Below, one piece after another: positions 19,162 to 28,675 of a stretch of DNA of 64,000 nt. A model generated the notes under the pieces. That model did not search any database. It was not told where the DNA came from and saw only the letters and a program-made list of their open reading frames with translations. Both the position numbers and the translations under genes were made by a program. The stretch lies in the NCBI GenBank assembly GCA_041398825.1, contig JAWKTX010000015.1, forward strand, positions 62,001 through 126,000, given 5' to 3'. Position 1 is the stretch's first letter; each line of letters begins with the position of its first letter. This DNA is from Planctomycetaceae bacterium (GTDB lineage: Bacteria > Planctomycetota > Planctomycetia > Planctomycetales > Planctomycetaceae).

Positions 19162-20123
19162 TGCAGGATTCCTGGCGGAAATTCATCGATCAGTGACTCG
19201 CAGTAATCTCTCACGCTATCCATGTCCGATTCAATTGTGCCGGAGCAAAGGCGAACCAATGTGGGAGCCAGTAATCTGGCAATCACATTGTGTGGTCGGG
19301 ATTCCATATGCATCGTGAGCGTTGTGGATGTGTTCATCGAACCATCAGGCTGAGTATCCTTCGCTCGTGGCTGAGAAACAGTGAAGACTGTGTCCCAAAC
19401 TGCACCGCCCACATCACTAACCATGCGGACCATGTGATTTTCCCGGAAGTCGACGACTTCCAGTGTGGTGCGGCATGTTCGGCCATTGATCGTACGCGTC
19501 TCATGAAATCGCGTTCCGGATCCATGCCTGCATTCCGACAAAAACTCAATGCCGGAAATACCCTGCACGGCCTGACGGAATTTGTCAGGATTCGAAATTA
19601 CCTGAAACACCTTTGCCAAAGGTGCGTTCACCGTTCGTGAACATTCGAAGATCAGAGACTCAGGCGGATTACCAGCCGCCAGCATTCCCGCAACGCCGAA
19701 CAGGGGCCAGACGACTACACCAGCGATCCACATCCAGATCGGATGCGGGATCATCGCCAGGTTGAAAATGGTAGCTGCCAGCAGAATCAACAGGGCAATG
19801 ACTGGCGGCATCAGACTGCGTGACGGCGCAAGACGCCTGGCCACAAATCCCGCAATAAAGGCTCCCGCGCACCAGGCAAGAAGTACAATGACGAACGCTC
19901 CCGTCGGCAGCTGCGCAGCGAATTCCGCAAGCTGCTGAGGATTGTTAAAGTCGAAACCTTCCGGAGGCGGATAGATCGCGGAACTGATGGATTCAATCAA
20001 TCCCACAGCGATGCCGCCGATCAAAAGTCCGGCTAGTGTGGCCGCGATTCGCTTCACCATCCGCCTGCCGGATGGGGGTTTGAGCGGTTGATTTGGTTTT
20101 CCCTTGGATTGTTCGACAGACAT
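19158..20123 (-). CDS. Membrane-anchored SRPBCC (START-like) protein
   Basis: The 321-residue product has two parts. The first 155 residues contain four hydrophobic helices (AATLAGLLIGGIAVGLIES, GAFVIVLLAWCAGAFIAGFVA, MPPVIALLILLAATIFNLAM, WMWIAGVVVWPLFGVAGMLA). The rest is a polyketide-cyclase/SRPBCC-type domain starting with FECSRTVNAPLAKVFQVISNPDKFRQAV, the family's signature opening, and ending in a long amphipathic helix. Such domains bind hydrophobic ligands in a deep cavity. Fusion to a membrane part suggests a lipid or quinone-like ligand, which is inference. It follows the GNAT gene by 20 bases and is probably cotranscribed with it. Confidence 0.75.
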   Translation of the reverse strand: MSVEQSKGKPNQPLKPPSGRRMVKRIAATLAGLLIGGIAVGLIESISSAIYPPPEGFDFNNPQQLAEFAAQLPTGAFVIVLLAWCAGAFIAGFVARRLAPSRSLMPPVIALLILLAATIFNLAMIPHPIWMWIAGVVVWPLFGVAGMLAAGNPPESLIFECSRTVNAPLAKVFQVISNPDKFRQAVQGISGIEFLSECRHGSGTRFHETRTINGRTCRTTLEVVDFRENHMVRMVSDVGGAVWDTVFTVSQPRAKDTQPDGSMNTSTTLTMHMESRPHNVIARLLAPTLVRLCSGTIESDMDSVRDYCESLIDEFPPGILH

Positions 20124-20143
20124 ACTGTTTCTTTCTTCAGGTA

Positions 20144-20557
20144 CTACATTTCGGACGGGCGCAACAGCCAGCAGGACTGGTGTTGTTCCATTCCGATGTG
20201 CGGGTAGTACGTTTCAGCAGCAGGGGCAGCCAGCAGGATGAGTGTTGTATTCAGGCCGACCGCCTGGTGTGTTTTCTGGATCAGAAGGCGTCCAATCCCC
20301 CGTTTTTGCCATGAACGGTCGACGGCCAGATCCGACAAATAGGTACAGTAAGCCCGATCGGAGATCGCGCGGCTGACCCCGACCAGCAGCCCATTCCGTC
20401 GGGCCGTGACAATCGTGGTCGCGTTTCTTAGCATCATTTCCATTCGCGCCAAATCGTCAACGGGCCGGCGTTCTGCCAGTGTCGATCGACGCAGAACATC
20501 AACAAAGTCTGTGACCGACAGCTGTGGCTCGATTTGAATGGTGATGTCGTTCAGCAT
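20144..20557 (-). CDS. GNAT-family N-acetyltransferase
   Basis: The 137-residue protein is a compact GNAT domain. The acetyl-CoA binding loop is visible as LAVDRSWQKRGIGRLLI (the Q/R-x-x-G-x-G/A signature), preceded by strands with TIVTARRNGLLVGVSRAI and followed by ILLAAPAAETYYPHIGM, the common end of small GNATs acting on small molecules or protein N-termini. The length is normal. The acceptor substrate cannot be inferred. It is the first gene of a two-gene unit with the SRPBCC membrane protein and is divergent from the next plus-strand gene, so the 196 bases between hold both promoters. Confidence 0.85.
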   Translation of the reverse strand: MLNDITIQIEPQLSVTDFVDVLRRSTLAERRPVDDLARMEMMLRNATTIVTARRNGLLVGVSRAISDRAYCTYLSDLAVDRSWQKRGIGRLLIQKTHQAVGLNTTLILLAAPAAETYYPHIGMEQHQSCWLLRPSEM

Positions 20558-20753
20558 TGGTAATTTCGGGTTTTCGTTGGTTTAGAGAAATTTGCCAGGA
20601 TTCCTGAGCGTTGGGCGAACCGGGAGCAGAACAGCGGCAGGACTGCTACTCTACATGACAGGAATCGCCAAGCGGCCTGTACGCTTGCAAGCTGTTTCGA
20701 TAGATTCAGTCGCTTCAACGACTCTCACTTTACCAAATCAAGAAGGACTTCCC

Positions 20754-22496
20754 ATGATTCGAGCTCGATTCACCTGCGCGCTGGTGGCATCGACGCTGGC
20801 GTTGGCAGGCATGTTCGGAACAGCTCATGGCCAGACGCTGCTGTCAGGCGATCAGGTATTACCGAAAGACACCTACATCTACGTGGCGGTACCCAGCATG
20901 GAACGAATGAAGCAGGGATTCAACGCTTCGTCCACCGGTCAGATGATAGCCGACCCGGCATTTGACGACTTCAAAGCAGAACTCAAGTCCGCGTTCTCTT
21001 CTGAGGTCAATGAAGCATTTGCAAATGTTCAGGATACTCTGGGCCTGACTGTGGAAGAACTGCTGGAGATTCCATCCGGAGAATTCAGTTTTGCCATTTC
21101 TTCTGTGGGCAACAACATTGGCATCGTACTGATTGCTGATTACGGCGACCACGAATCTCAGGTCACCGGACTGCTTGAAAAAGCTCAGGCCGGGCTGTCT
21201 CAGGCACCCAACCTGGAACTCAATCCGACCACGATCGATGGTACAGAAGTAACGATGTACACCGTTACCGGCAAAGCTGCTCAGGCAACCCCGCTGGCAA
21301 AGGAATTTGGATGGTTTCAGAAGGACGGCCGATTGGTGTTCTGTACCAACAGCGCCATCATGGATTCGATTCTGACCAACTGGACTTCAGGTGAAGACGG
21401 GCTTCGATCGAACAACGTTTTCAGCTATGTCATGGAAAAGTGTCACAGTGACGACGACAAGAATATGGTCGTAGCGTTTGTCGATCCACTGGGCCTTGCA
21501 ACAAAAGTCATTCAGTCGGGTTCACTGGGACCGCAGATTACACCGCAGGCCAGCATGGGTCTGATGATGTTGCCAGCGTTTGGACTGAACCAGCTGAAAG
21601 GTTTTGGTTCTGTCGGACAGATGAACGTTGATGGATTTGAAGCGGTTTCCCGCTCTTTCATCTACTCCGAACAACCCCCTCAGGCACTGATGCGAGTCTT
21701 CATGCTGGACGAAGTTAATCCTGCGCCTCCAGCCTGGGTCAAAGAAGGAACCAGCGCGTATCTTTCGACCAAATGGAATATCACGGAAGCCTACGCCGCA
21801 ATTGAGTCACTCGTAGACGGCTTTCAGGGTGCTGGTGCTCTGGCGGGTATGATTGATGGTCTGGCGACACAGGGACCTCAAATTCACATCAAGACAGATG
21901 TGATCGATCAACTGGATGGAACTGTACAGTTTGTCTCGGCACCCGGCGAAGAAGCTGGCAATGACCAAATGCTGTTTTCACTGGGCGTCCGTGATAACGC
22001 TGCCATGACCGACCTGCTGACTCGGCTGACATCAGAACCCGGATTTCCGGGTGAATCACGAGAGTTTCAGGGCGTCACGCTCTACGAAATTTCAGCCACA
22101 GGCGATAAGCCTGTCACCTTCACAGTCGCCAATAATCAGTTGATGATTGGGGTTGGTGGAACAATGGTTGAACAGGCACTGAGAAACGACACCGACACTC
22201 CGTCACTGGCCGAAGCTGCGGACTACAGGAAGATTTCTGAGCACTTCAAACCTGGCGCTGTTGCCGTCAGCTACAGCCATCCAGCCGCCCAGTATCGCTC
22301 TCTGTACGAAATGCTCAAGAGCGGAAGTGCGGCAGATCAGTTCCCAGGCATGGATGAAATCTTTGAACGCATCGACTTCACGCGTCTGCCTCCATTCGAA
22401 GCCATTGAAAAATATCTGGCTCCAGCTGGTGGCTACTGGGTCGGTGACGAAAACGGCGTGCTGATGGAGCAGTTCTCACTGAAACCTGGCAACTAA
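20754..22496 (+). CDS. Secreted DUF3352-like protein of unknown function
   Basis: The 580-residue product begins with a signal peptide (MIRARFTCALVASTLALAGMFGTAHG) and has no further membrane helix. The body repeats a pattern of DxxIYVAVPSMERMKQGF, LEIPSGEFSFAI and a second similar half. This resembles the two-fold beta/alpha layout of planctomycete DUF3352-type surface proteins, but the family call is tentative. There are few cysteines and no catalytic motif. AAGAAGGAC a few bases upstream fixes the ATG at 20754. A clear terminator follows, so the gene appears monocistronic and possibly well expressed. Confidence 0.65.
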   Translation: MIRARFTCALVASTLALAGMFGTAHGQTLLSGDQVLPKDTYIYVAVPSMERMKQGFNASSTGQMIADPAFDDFKAELKSAFSSEVNEAFANVQDTLGLTVEELLEIPSGEFSFAISSVGNNIGIVLIADYGDHESQVTGLLEKAQAGLSQAPNLELNPTTIDGTEVTMYTVTGKAAQATPLAKEFGWFQKDGRLVFCTNSAIMDSILTNWTSGEDGLRSNNVFSYVMEKCHSDDDKNMVVAFVDPLGLATKVIQSGSLGPQITPQASMGLMMLPAFGLNQLKGFGSVGQMNVDGFEAVSRSFIYSEQPPQALMRVFMLDEVNPAPPAWVKEGTSAYLSTKWNITEAYAAIESLVDGFQGAGALAGMIDGLATQGPQIHIKTDVIDQLDGTVQFVSAPGEEAGNDQMLFSLGVRDNAAMTDLLTRLTSEPGFPGESREFQGVTLYEISATGDKPVTFTVANNQLMIGVGGTMVEQALRNDTDTPSLAEAADYRKISEHFKPGAVAVSYSHPAAQYRSLYEMLKSGSAADQFPGMDEIFERIDFTRLPPFEAIEKYLAPAGGYWVGDENGVLMEQFSLKPGN

Positions 22497-22544
22497 CGTT
22501 GTACCTGTGACTGGTTAAAGCTCCTGTCGCTCAGACAAAACAGT

Positions 22545-22585
22545 AAGCACCCGATTCGAATTTCCGAATTGGGTGCTTTCTTTTT
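22545..22585 (+). terminator. Rho-independent terminator
   Basis: AAGCACCC (22545-22552) pairs with GGGTGCTT (22571-22578), with further pairing inside (GATTCG / CGAATT), followed by CTTTTT. It lies about 50 bases after the stop of the secreted DUF3352-like gene and upstream of the next gene on the same strand, separating the two. Confidence 0.85.
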
Positions 22586-22631
22586 GCGCGGTTGGTATCT
22601 TCCAGGTCCTGCCTCTTGGGAGTTGTAGACT

Positions 22632-25600
22632 ATGGTCAACCATCGCCAGCCTGACAATGTAACTCGAAACTCCGGTTCAAAAATGCAATCTGCGATTCCA
22701 TCCCATCCTGATATCAATGGATCTCCGGAATGGATGGCATGGGTTCGCGGGGGTGCGAGAGCGATAAAGGCCACGGTTCCCTTCAAGCTGAGCCGCGGCC
22801 TGATTCTGGCCTGGATCCTTCTGGCAGATGCAGCCGCTCTGTTCCCCGGTAGCGCTCGCGCTTCGGGGCAGCCTCTGATTACGGACGACGGCGAAGAGGA
22901 TGCCGAGGTATTTTTTGAAACACATGTGCGCCCCGTGTTAGCCGGGCATTGTATTCAGTGTCACGGACCTGAGAAACAATCGGGCGGACTGCGACTGGAT
23001 TCTGCAGAGTCGATACGGAGACCTGGTGAATCCGGTCTGCCAGCAGTTCTGCCGGGTGATGTCGCGGCCAGCCATCTCATTCAGGCAATTCGCTACGATG
23101 GTGACGTTCAGATGCCACCCGACGGTCCTCTCACCAGGCCACAGCGTGAAGCACTGGAAGCATGGGTTCGAACGGGGGCATACTGGCCCAGTCGGCAGTC
23201 TCCGATTGCTTCGACTGCGAAAGATGCTGCAAAGACACACTGGGCATTTCAACCAATTCAGGTTCCGCCAATTCCTGAAATCTCCCCGGAGCTGCCTGGT
23301 GGCAACAAGCTGATATCGGCGCAGTTTCTGCAGAATCCCATCGATGCATTTGTTGCTGACCGATTAGTGAAGAATGGACTTCAGCACTCGCCATTGGCCG
23401 ATCGCAAAACACTGATCCGCCGTATGTCTTATGCCGTCACCGGTCTGCCGCCCGAAATTGATGAGGTCGAAGCCTTCGAGACGGATACTGCCCCCGATGC
23501 AATTGACCGGCTGATTGAACGCCTTCTTGGCTCCGATGCCTACGGCGAACACTGGGCGCGGAAGTGGCTGGATATTGCTCGATATTCCGACACAAAAGGC
23601 TACGTCTATGCGAGAGAAGAACGCTTTTGGGTGCATGCGTGGTCGTATCGTGACTGGGTCGTCAGATCGCTGAATGCCGATCTTCCGTACGATCGATTTC
23701 TCCTGCTTCAGATTGCGGCGGATCAGGTGACTGACAGGACAGAAGGTGATCTGGCGGCCATGGGTTTTCTGACCCTGGGGCGGCGTTTTCTGGGCGTCCA
23801 GCGCGATATTTACGATGACCGAATCGACGTCGTGACTCGAGGAACAATGTCGCTGACCGTTGGATGCGCCAGATGTCACGACCACAAGTACGATCCGATC
23901 CCGACGGCGGACTACTATTCACTGTATGGTGTCTTTGCAAGTTGCCGGGAACGAATCGTTCCGCTTGCGGACCAGCCGATGGATGATGCATTCACGACGG
24001 AGCTGAACGCGCGTCTAAAAAAGCTCAATGACACTTTGCAGGAACGTCGCCGGACAACATCCGAACGCATCCGCAAACGAATCGGAGACTATCTGAAGGC
24101 ACAATTCGAGCTGGAAAAATATCCGGAAGAAGGATTCGACCAGGTCATCTCAACCAGTGATCTTCTTCCATCGTTTGTGCGCCGCTGGCAGTCGTTTCTG
24201 CGCCACACAAAACAAACCAATGACCCCGTATTCACCGCCTGGCATGCGTGGCTGGAGCTGGATTCTCAGCGTGGCGATTCATCTGCAGACCCGGCTCAAC
24301 GTCTGACGCTGCCCGAACATACAAATTCACTGGTTGCCGATGCGTTTACTCCCCAACCAACATCGCGCGAGGACATGATTGAACGTTACGCAGGTCTGTT
24401 CAGAAAGATTGACCAGCAGTGGCTGGAACTTCTCGAGCAGCCCAGAGAACAGAATCAACCGGCACCGATATCACTACCCAATCCGGAGGCCGAAGCAATT
24501 CGGACAGTTCTTTACGGAATCGAATCGCCATGCGTTGTCCCGGATGAGCCGGTCGTGCATACGGAATATGATTTCGATTCCGGCACGTGTAACGAACTCT
24601 GGAAGTTGCAGGGAGAAGTGGATCGATGGGTCATTAATGCGAATAAGCCGGTGCCCTACGCCGTAATACTGGAAGATCGCGCCGTTCCAACGACACCTCG
24701 AATTTTTCGGCGAGGCAATCCGGCTCAAAAAGGCGACGACGTCCCGCGACAATTCCTGCAGTTGCTCAGCGGTAAAGACAGGCAGCCTTTTCAGGATGGA
24801 AGCGGGCGTTTCGAACTGGCCCAAGCGATCATAGATCCCCAAAATCCCCTGACAGCACGAGTGATCGTCAACCGCGTCTGGGCTCAGTATTTTGGCCAGG
24901 GTCTTGTTTCGACGCCGGGCGATTTCGGGACGCGTGCGAATCCACCGTCCCACCCGGAGCTTCTGGACTGGCTTGCCAACTGGTTCATTCAGGAAGGCTG
25001 GAGTCTGAAGAAACTGCATCGGTTGATTCTGTCTTCCGGTACATTTCAGCAGACGTCCACGGGACCCACTGACAAAGATGCTGTCAATGCGGCTTTGCGT
25101 AAGGACCCGGCAAACCAGTTACTCTGGCACATGAATTCTCATCGGCTGTCGTTTGAGGAAATGCGGGATTCGATGTTGATGGCTTCCGGACGCCTCGATC
25201 GAACTTCAGGCGGCAAGCCCGTCAATTTGTTTACCGCACCTTATCCAGTGCGACGAACACTGTACGGGTTGATCGATCGTCAGTTTCTGCCAGGAACTCT
25301 GCGCATGTTCGATTTTGCAAATCCGGATCTGCATATTCCCCAGCGCAGCGACACTACTGTTCCACAACAGGCGCTTTACCTGATGAATCACCCGTCAACC
25401 ATCGAGCACGCTCGAAGCCTGGCGTCGCGCGTCACTTCAATGCAGAAAGCTGCCGGAGGGGATACCGATCCAAACAATCAGGGGGCTTCAGAATCGGCAG
25501 CGAATGTCCGGCAATTATACCGACTGGCGTTACAGCGCGACCCTTCGCAGCAGCAGCTCACCGAAGCGGTGGAATTCCTGACGCAGTCACCGGCGGATTC

Positions 25601-26228
25601 TTCTGATGGACCACCGAAGACCGCAAAAGACTGGTCATACGGTTATGGCCGGTATGACGAAGTGACGCAACGAGCGGCAGATTTCAAGCCTCTTCCGCAC
25701 TTCACAGGCACGGCGTGGCAGGGCGGGGCAGCCTGGCCGGATCCGAAACTGGGCTGGGTTCAGTTGACCGCGACAGGCGGACATCCGGGAAATGACCGTC
25801 AGCATGCCAGTATCCGTCGATGGACTGCACCGCGAGCCATGTCTATTCAGATTCAGTCCCAGGCGGTTCACGAAGCGGCCCCGGGCGACGGCATTCGAGT
25901 CTTCGTTGTCAGTTCACGGCATGGACTGCTGCAAACAGCCATCCTGCATCAGAAGACCGCAAATCTGAATTGTGAACCATTGAGTGTTGAAGCCGACGAA
26001 ACGATCGACTTTATCTGCGATATTGGCGACGTCCTGAATAGTGATCAGCATTTCTGGCGTATTCAGCTCCACGAAGTCGGCGCATCGTCGGAAGCAATCG
26101 CGAAAAACCAGGGCGAACAGTGGAATTCTGAAACAGATTTCACGCATGACACGATACAAAGCCTGAGCCCCCTGGAGCAGCTGGCCCAGGTGCTGTTGTG
26201 CTCGAATGAGTTCCTGTTTGTGGATTAG
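22632..26228 (+). CDS. Secreted haem-binding DUF1549/DUF1553 protein (PSCyt1-PSCyt2-PSD1)
   Basis: This is a planctomycete-type cytochrome. After an uncertain N-terminus and a signal or anchor helix (about 56-72), the PSCyt1 domain has the haem motif CIQCH (107-111). DUF1549 follows with the PIDAFVADRL..RMSYAVTGLPP block and a second motif CARCH in VGCARCHDHKYDPIP. After a charged coiled region, DUF1553 has LTARVIVNRVWAQYFGQGLV..PSHPELLDWLA. Residues about 1020-1170 form a beta-rich insert just before the end. The family is thought to act in the periplasm in polymer breakdown, but no reaction is established. It has no adjacent DUF1501 partner, unlike the 48-58 kb group. Other starts (residues 18 or 35) are possible. 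Confidence 0.9.
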   Translation: MVNHRQPDNVTRNSGSKMQSAIPSHPDINGSPEWMAWVRGGARAIKATVPFKLSRGLILAWILLADAAALFPGSARASGQPLITDDGEEDAEVFFETHVRPVLAGHCIQCHGPEKQSGGLRLDSAESIRRPGESGLPAVLPGDVAASHLIQAIRYDGDVQMPPDGPLTRPQREALEAWVRTGAYWPSRQSPIASTAKDAAKTHWAFQPIQVPPIPEISPELPGGNKLISAQFLQNPIDAFVADRLVKNGLQHSPLADRKTLIRRMSYAVTGLPPEIDEVEAFETDTAPDAIDRLIERLLGSDAYGEHWARKWLDIARYSDTKGYVYAREERFWVHAWSYRDWVVRSLNADLPYDRFLLLQIAADQVTDRTEGDLAAMGFLTLGRRFLGVQRDIYDDRIDVVTRGTMSLTVGCARCHDHKYDPIPTADYYSLYGVFASCRERIVPLADQPMDDAFTTELNARLKKLNDTLQERRRTTSERIRKRIGDYLKAQFELEKYPEEGFDQVISTSDLLPSFVRRWQSFLRHTKQTNDPVFTAWHAWLELDSQRGDSSADPAQRLTLPEHTNSLVADAFTPQPTSREDMIERYAGLFRKIDQQWLELLEQPREQNQPAPISLPNPEAEAIRTVLYGIESPCVVPDEPVVHTEYDFDSGTCNELWKLQGEVDRWVINANKPVPYAVILEDRAVPTTPRIFRRGNPAQKGDDVPRQFLQLLSGKDRQPFQDGSGRFELAQAIIDPQNPLTARVIVNRVWAQYFGQGLVSTPGDFGTRANPPSHPELLDWLANWFIQEGWSLKKLHRLILSSGTFQQTSTGPTDKDAVNAALRKDPANQLLWHMNSHRLSFEEMRDSMLMASGRLDRTSGGKPVNLFTAPYPVRRTLYGLIDRQFLPGTLRMFDFANPDLHIPQRSDTTVPQQALYLMNHPSTIEHARSLASRVTSMQKAAGGDTDPNNQGASESAANVRQLYRLALQRDPSQQQLTEAVEFLTQSPADSSDGPPKTAKDWSYGYGRYDEVTQRAADFKPLPHFTGTAWQGGAAWPDPKLGWVQLTATGGHPGNDRQHASIRRWTAPRAMSIQIQSQAVHEAAPGDGIRVFVVSSRHGLLQTAILHQKTANLNCEPLSVEADETIDFICDIGDVLNSDQHFWRIQLHEVGASSEAIAKNQGEQWNSETDFTHDTIQSLSPLEQLAQVLLCSNEFLFVD

Positions 26229-26373
26229 CGTTTTGACACCGTGATGCAGCCGTTTGCGATGCTGTGGTGGCTAATGCAGCGGTGGCAAAATAAATCGCGG
26301 ATGCGACGTTCTTGTCGACTCCACAACAGAACGACGGTTTTGAATTCGCTTGAGAAGAGACGGCTGACGAACT

Positions 26374-27441
26374 GTGGGACATCCAAGAAAGAAAAAACAA
26401 ACCTCTTTCCGGCGTCGCGTCGCAGAATTCTGGGGCTGGTTCGCCAGTCAGGCAGATCATTTCGATCAGGCGATTGTAGAGAATCGCTGTGGCGATCTGT
26501 CATCAGAAATGACCAGAGTTTGTGACCGGCTCCTTCCAACCCTGAGCTGGGTATTCGGTCCGGGAAAAGACGGTGGTCACTCCTTCACGGTGTCCGGTGA
26601 GGGCCAGATTGTCCATCAGTTACTGGCCGAATACTGGCTTTGGCATGCCCCGGAGCTAAAGCGATGGACCTTCCACGGATCGCGGCAGCCGTCAGATACG
26701 ACGGCGCTGCGAGGCATGCAGTTTGCTGTCGGTGACAAGCATCAGGTGACGATCGATGGGTTCATCCTGCGGACACAGGTTGATACTGAACGACAACGTC
26801 TTGATATCACTGCGTGGCATCCATCCTTTGAACACATCCCGGATCAACACCATTTGCAGCTGACGTTTCTGCTGCTCGACGAAACGATGGGAGAATTCGG
26901 GACACAAAACTGGGTTGGTGGGATCTGCGTCGAACCGATCGAGCCCGGTGAGCAATCTACGACACTACTGCAACTGCCATCGTTTGTGGACGGCGTCGCG
27001 AAGTACTACTCTTGGGAGAAGTATTCACCACTGGATGCGTATTCCGTCTACGAAATACCAGAAGGATTTGACGAGCATCGACCAGTTCGCCGATTCGGTT
27101 CAACCTGTATCCCGGGGGTCATCTATGATTTGATCGAGAATGACGGAACACTTCCGGAAGACCCTCTCGAAGGGACCGGTGCAGAATTTGTTTTTGTCGC
27201 ACTTGATCTGGCCGTCTTTCCTTCGGGTAACGAAGTGAATTTTCGTGGCGAAATTGAGGACGCACTGGGCATAGCGCTCAGGAATTCGGCTGGTGGCAGA
27301 ACTCTGGGCGGCGCTTTCGGTCCTGACGAAGCATTCATCGATGTGCTGTTGTTTGATGGTGACGACAGCCGCGAAACAATTCGCAGTGTTCTTGCCGCAA
27401 AGAACCTGCTCGAACAGTCACGACTGGTCAACTTTGCTTAG
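26374..27441 (+). CDS. Hypothetical soluble protein
   Basis: I do not recognise this 355-residue product. It has no signal peptide or membrane helix. Residues 1-20 are basic. The rest reads as a compact alpha/beta protein with FTVSGEGQIVHQLLAEYWLWHAPEL, a central strand-rich part, and a C-terminal GGAFGPDEAFIDVLLFDGDDS segment. The start is a GTG at 26374; an in-frame stop lies just upstream, so the frame cannot be much longer. It is 145 bases downstream of the DUF1549/DUF1553 gene and its 3' end overlaps the convergent deacetylase gene by 14 bases. Metabolic function is unknown. Confidence 0.6.
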   Translation: MGHPRKKKQTSFRRRVAEFWGWFASQADHFDQAIVENRCGDLSSEMTRVCDRLLPTLSWVFGPGKDGGHSFTVSGEGQIVHQLLAEYWLWHAPELKRWTFHGSRQPSDTTALRGMQFAVGDKHQVTIDGFILRTQVDTERQRLDITAWHPSFEHIPDQHHLQLTFLLLDETMGEFGTQNWVGGICVEPIEPGEQSTTLLQLPSFVDGVAKYYSWEKYSPLDAYSVYEIPEGFDEHRPVRRFGSTCIPGVIYDLIENDGTLPEDPLEGTGAEFVFVALDLAVFPSGNEVNFRGEIEDALGIALRNSAGGRTLGGAFGPDEAFIDVLLFDGDDSRETIRSVLAAKNLLEQSRLVNFA

Positions 27442-28378
27442 GTGACAACAAAGTCTTCAGGTGCAGAGTCACACATTCTGCAAGCTTGTCCACGTTGTAC
27501 CCACCTTCAAGCACGCTCAACAGACGTCCGCTGCTGTGAACGGATGCGGCCTGCTGCACGAGACGCGTCAAAGTCTCGAAGTCTTCCGTTTCCAGACCAA
27601 GTGACCCCACGGGATCGGCGGCATGCGCATCAAAACCCGCGCTGACAATGATCAGGTCCGGCCGCGATTTTTCAACGGCTTTGTAAAGCATCTGCTCAAA
27701 GGACGAAAGATAGTCCTTTCGACTGATCCCAAACGACATGGGCAGATTAAAGGTTGTCCCGAGTCCTGCCCCGCGACCGGTTTCGGAATGGCGTCCTGTC
27801 CCGGGATAAAATGGGAAGCGGTGCGCTGAGAAAAACGTGACCTGTTCATCTTCGTAAAAGACATCCTGCGTACCATTGCCGTGATGCACATCCCAGTCGA
27901 CAACCAACACTCGATTCAGCTGAAATTTCTGAATGGCCGTTCGTGCAGCAATTGCAGCATTACTCAACAGGCAGAAACCCATGGGGCCATCAGGGATGGC
28001 ATGATGCCCAGGTGGACGAACCAGGCAGAGTGCCTGCTGGTGGTTCCGCTCCGAGCCACAAGTGAGCTTTTCAACGGCATCAATCAAACAACCCGCTGCG
28101 AGCCACGCCACATCAACGGATTGCGGGCACATCACAGTATCCGTTTCGATACGACCTCCTCCGCTGGACGCAAATTCGCGGAGCATCTCCAGATGCCGGG
28201 CAGAATGAACTCGCAACAAATCGTCGTCCAGTGCCGTCACCGCGGTCCTGAGCTCCACCTGATCCAGCAGTGGACCGGCAGTCAGCGCTGCATGAACAGC
28301 CTGCAGTCGCCCGGGACATTCCGGGTGCTGCCCGGTTTCATGAAGTAGAAAACGATCATCCAGATACAGCAGCGTCAT
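27428..28378 (-). CDS. Histone deacetylase-like amidohydrolase
   Basis: This 316-residue protein belongs to the arginase/deacetylase fold, class II HDAC/AcuC/HDAH type. The catalytic residues are in place: PGHH (123-126), DWDVHHGNGT with metal ligands Asp163 and His165, AGFDAH with Asp250, and a closing LEGGYN. Bacterial members deacetylate acetyl-polyamines, acetyl-lysine or acetoin-pathway enzymes. The segment HPECPGRLQAV near residue 18 is typical of the polyamine/HDAC-like branch. No membrane or signal sequence is present. No Shine-Dalgarno precedes the ATG, and the neighbours give no clue to the substrate. Confidence 0.92.
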   Translation of the reverse strand: MTLLYLDDRFLLHETGQHPECPGRLQAVHAALTAGPLLDQVELRTAVTALDDDLLRVHSARHLEMLREFASSGGGRIETDTVMCPQSVDVAWLAAGCLIDAVEKLTCGSERNHQQALCLVRPPGHHAIPDGPMGFCLLSNAAIAARTAIQKFQLNRVLVVDWDVHHGNGTQDVFYEDEQVTFFSAHRFPFYPGTGRHSETGRGAGLGTTFNLPMSFGISRKDYLSSFEQMLYKAVEKSRPDLIIVSAGFDAHAADPVGSLGLETEDFETLTRLVQQAASVHSSGRLLSVLEGGYNVDKLAECVTLHLKTLLSPKQS

Positions 28379-28516
28379 GTAAATCGGTCGTCCATTTGGT
28401 GTCGGCGTTGGGTAAACGGGGCTGCCCCGAGTGAATCGTGGCGGTTTTGAGCCTCAATTTACGCACGCTGGACTGTTTGGAGAACGGCCCGAATGCACTC
28501 ATTCTCATCTCGTGTA

Positions 28517-28541
28517 TTTTTGGCATTTTTTTGTGCCAAAA
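28517..28541. promoter_or_regulatory. Inverted repeat with T-rich loop upstream of the DUF1559 gene
   Basis: TTTTGGCA (28518-28525) and TGCCAAAA (28534-28541) are perfect inverted repeats around an 8-base TTTTTTTG loop, in the divergent region between the deacetylase-like gene and the DUF1559 gene. Hairpin or operator roles are both possible. No clear promoter boxes were identified in the rest of the 297-base gap. Confidence 0.4.
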
Positions 28542-28675
28542 CATACAGCGGCTTCCGCAGCCTCCGGAACGCATTATGATACTGAGTCTCAGTTTCACAG
28601 CAGTAGCCGCCGTCGGCATGCCGTGACCGCCCCCACGAAACGAATTCTTCACCATCTCCATAAGGGTTCACGACG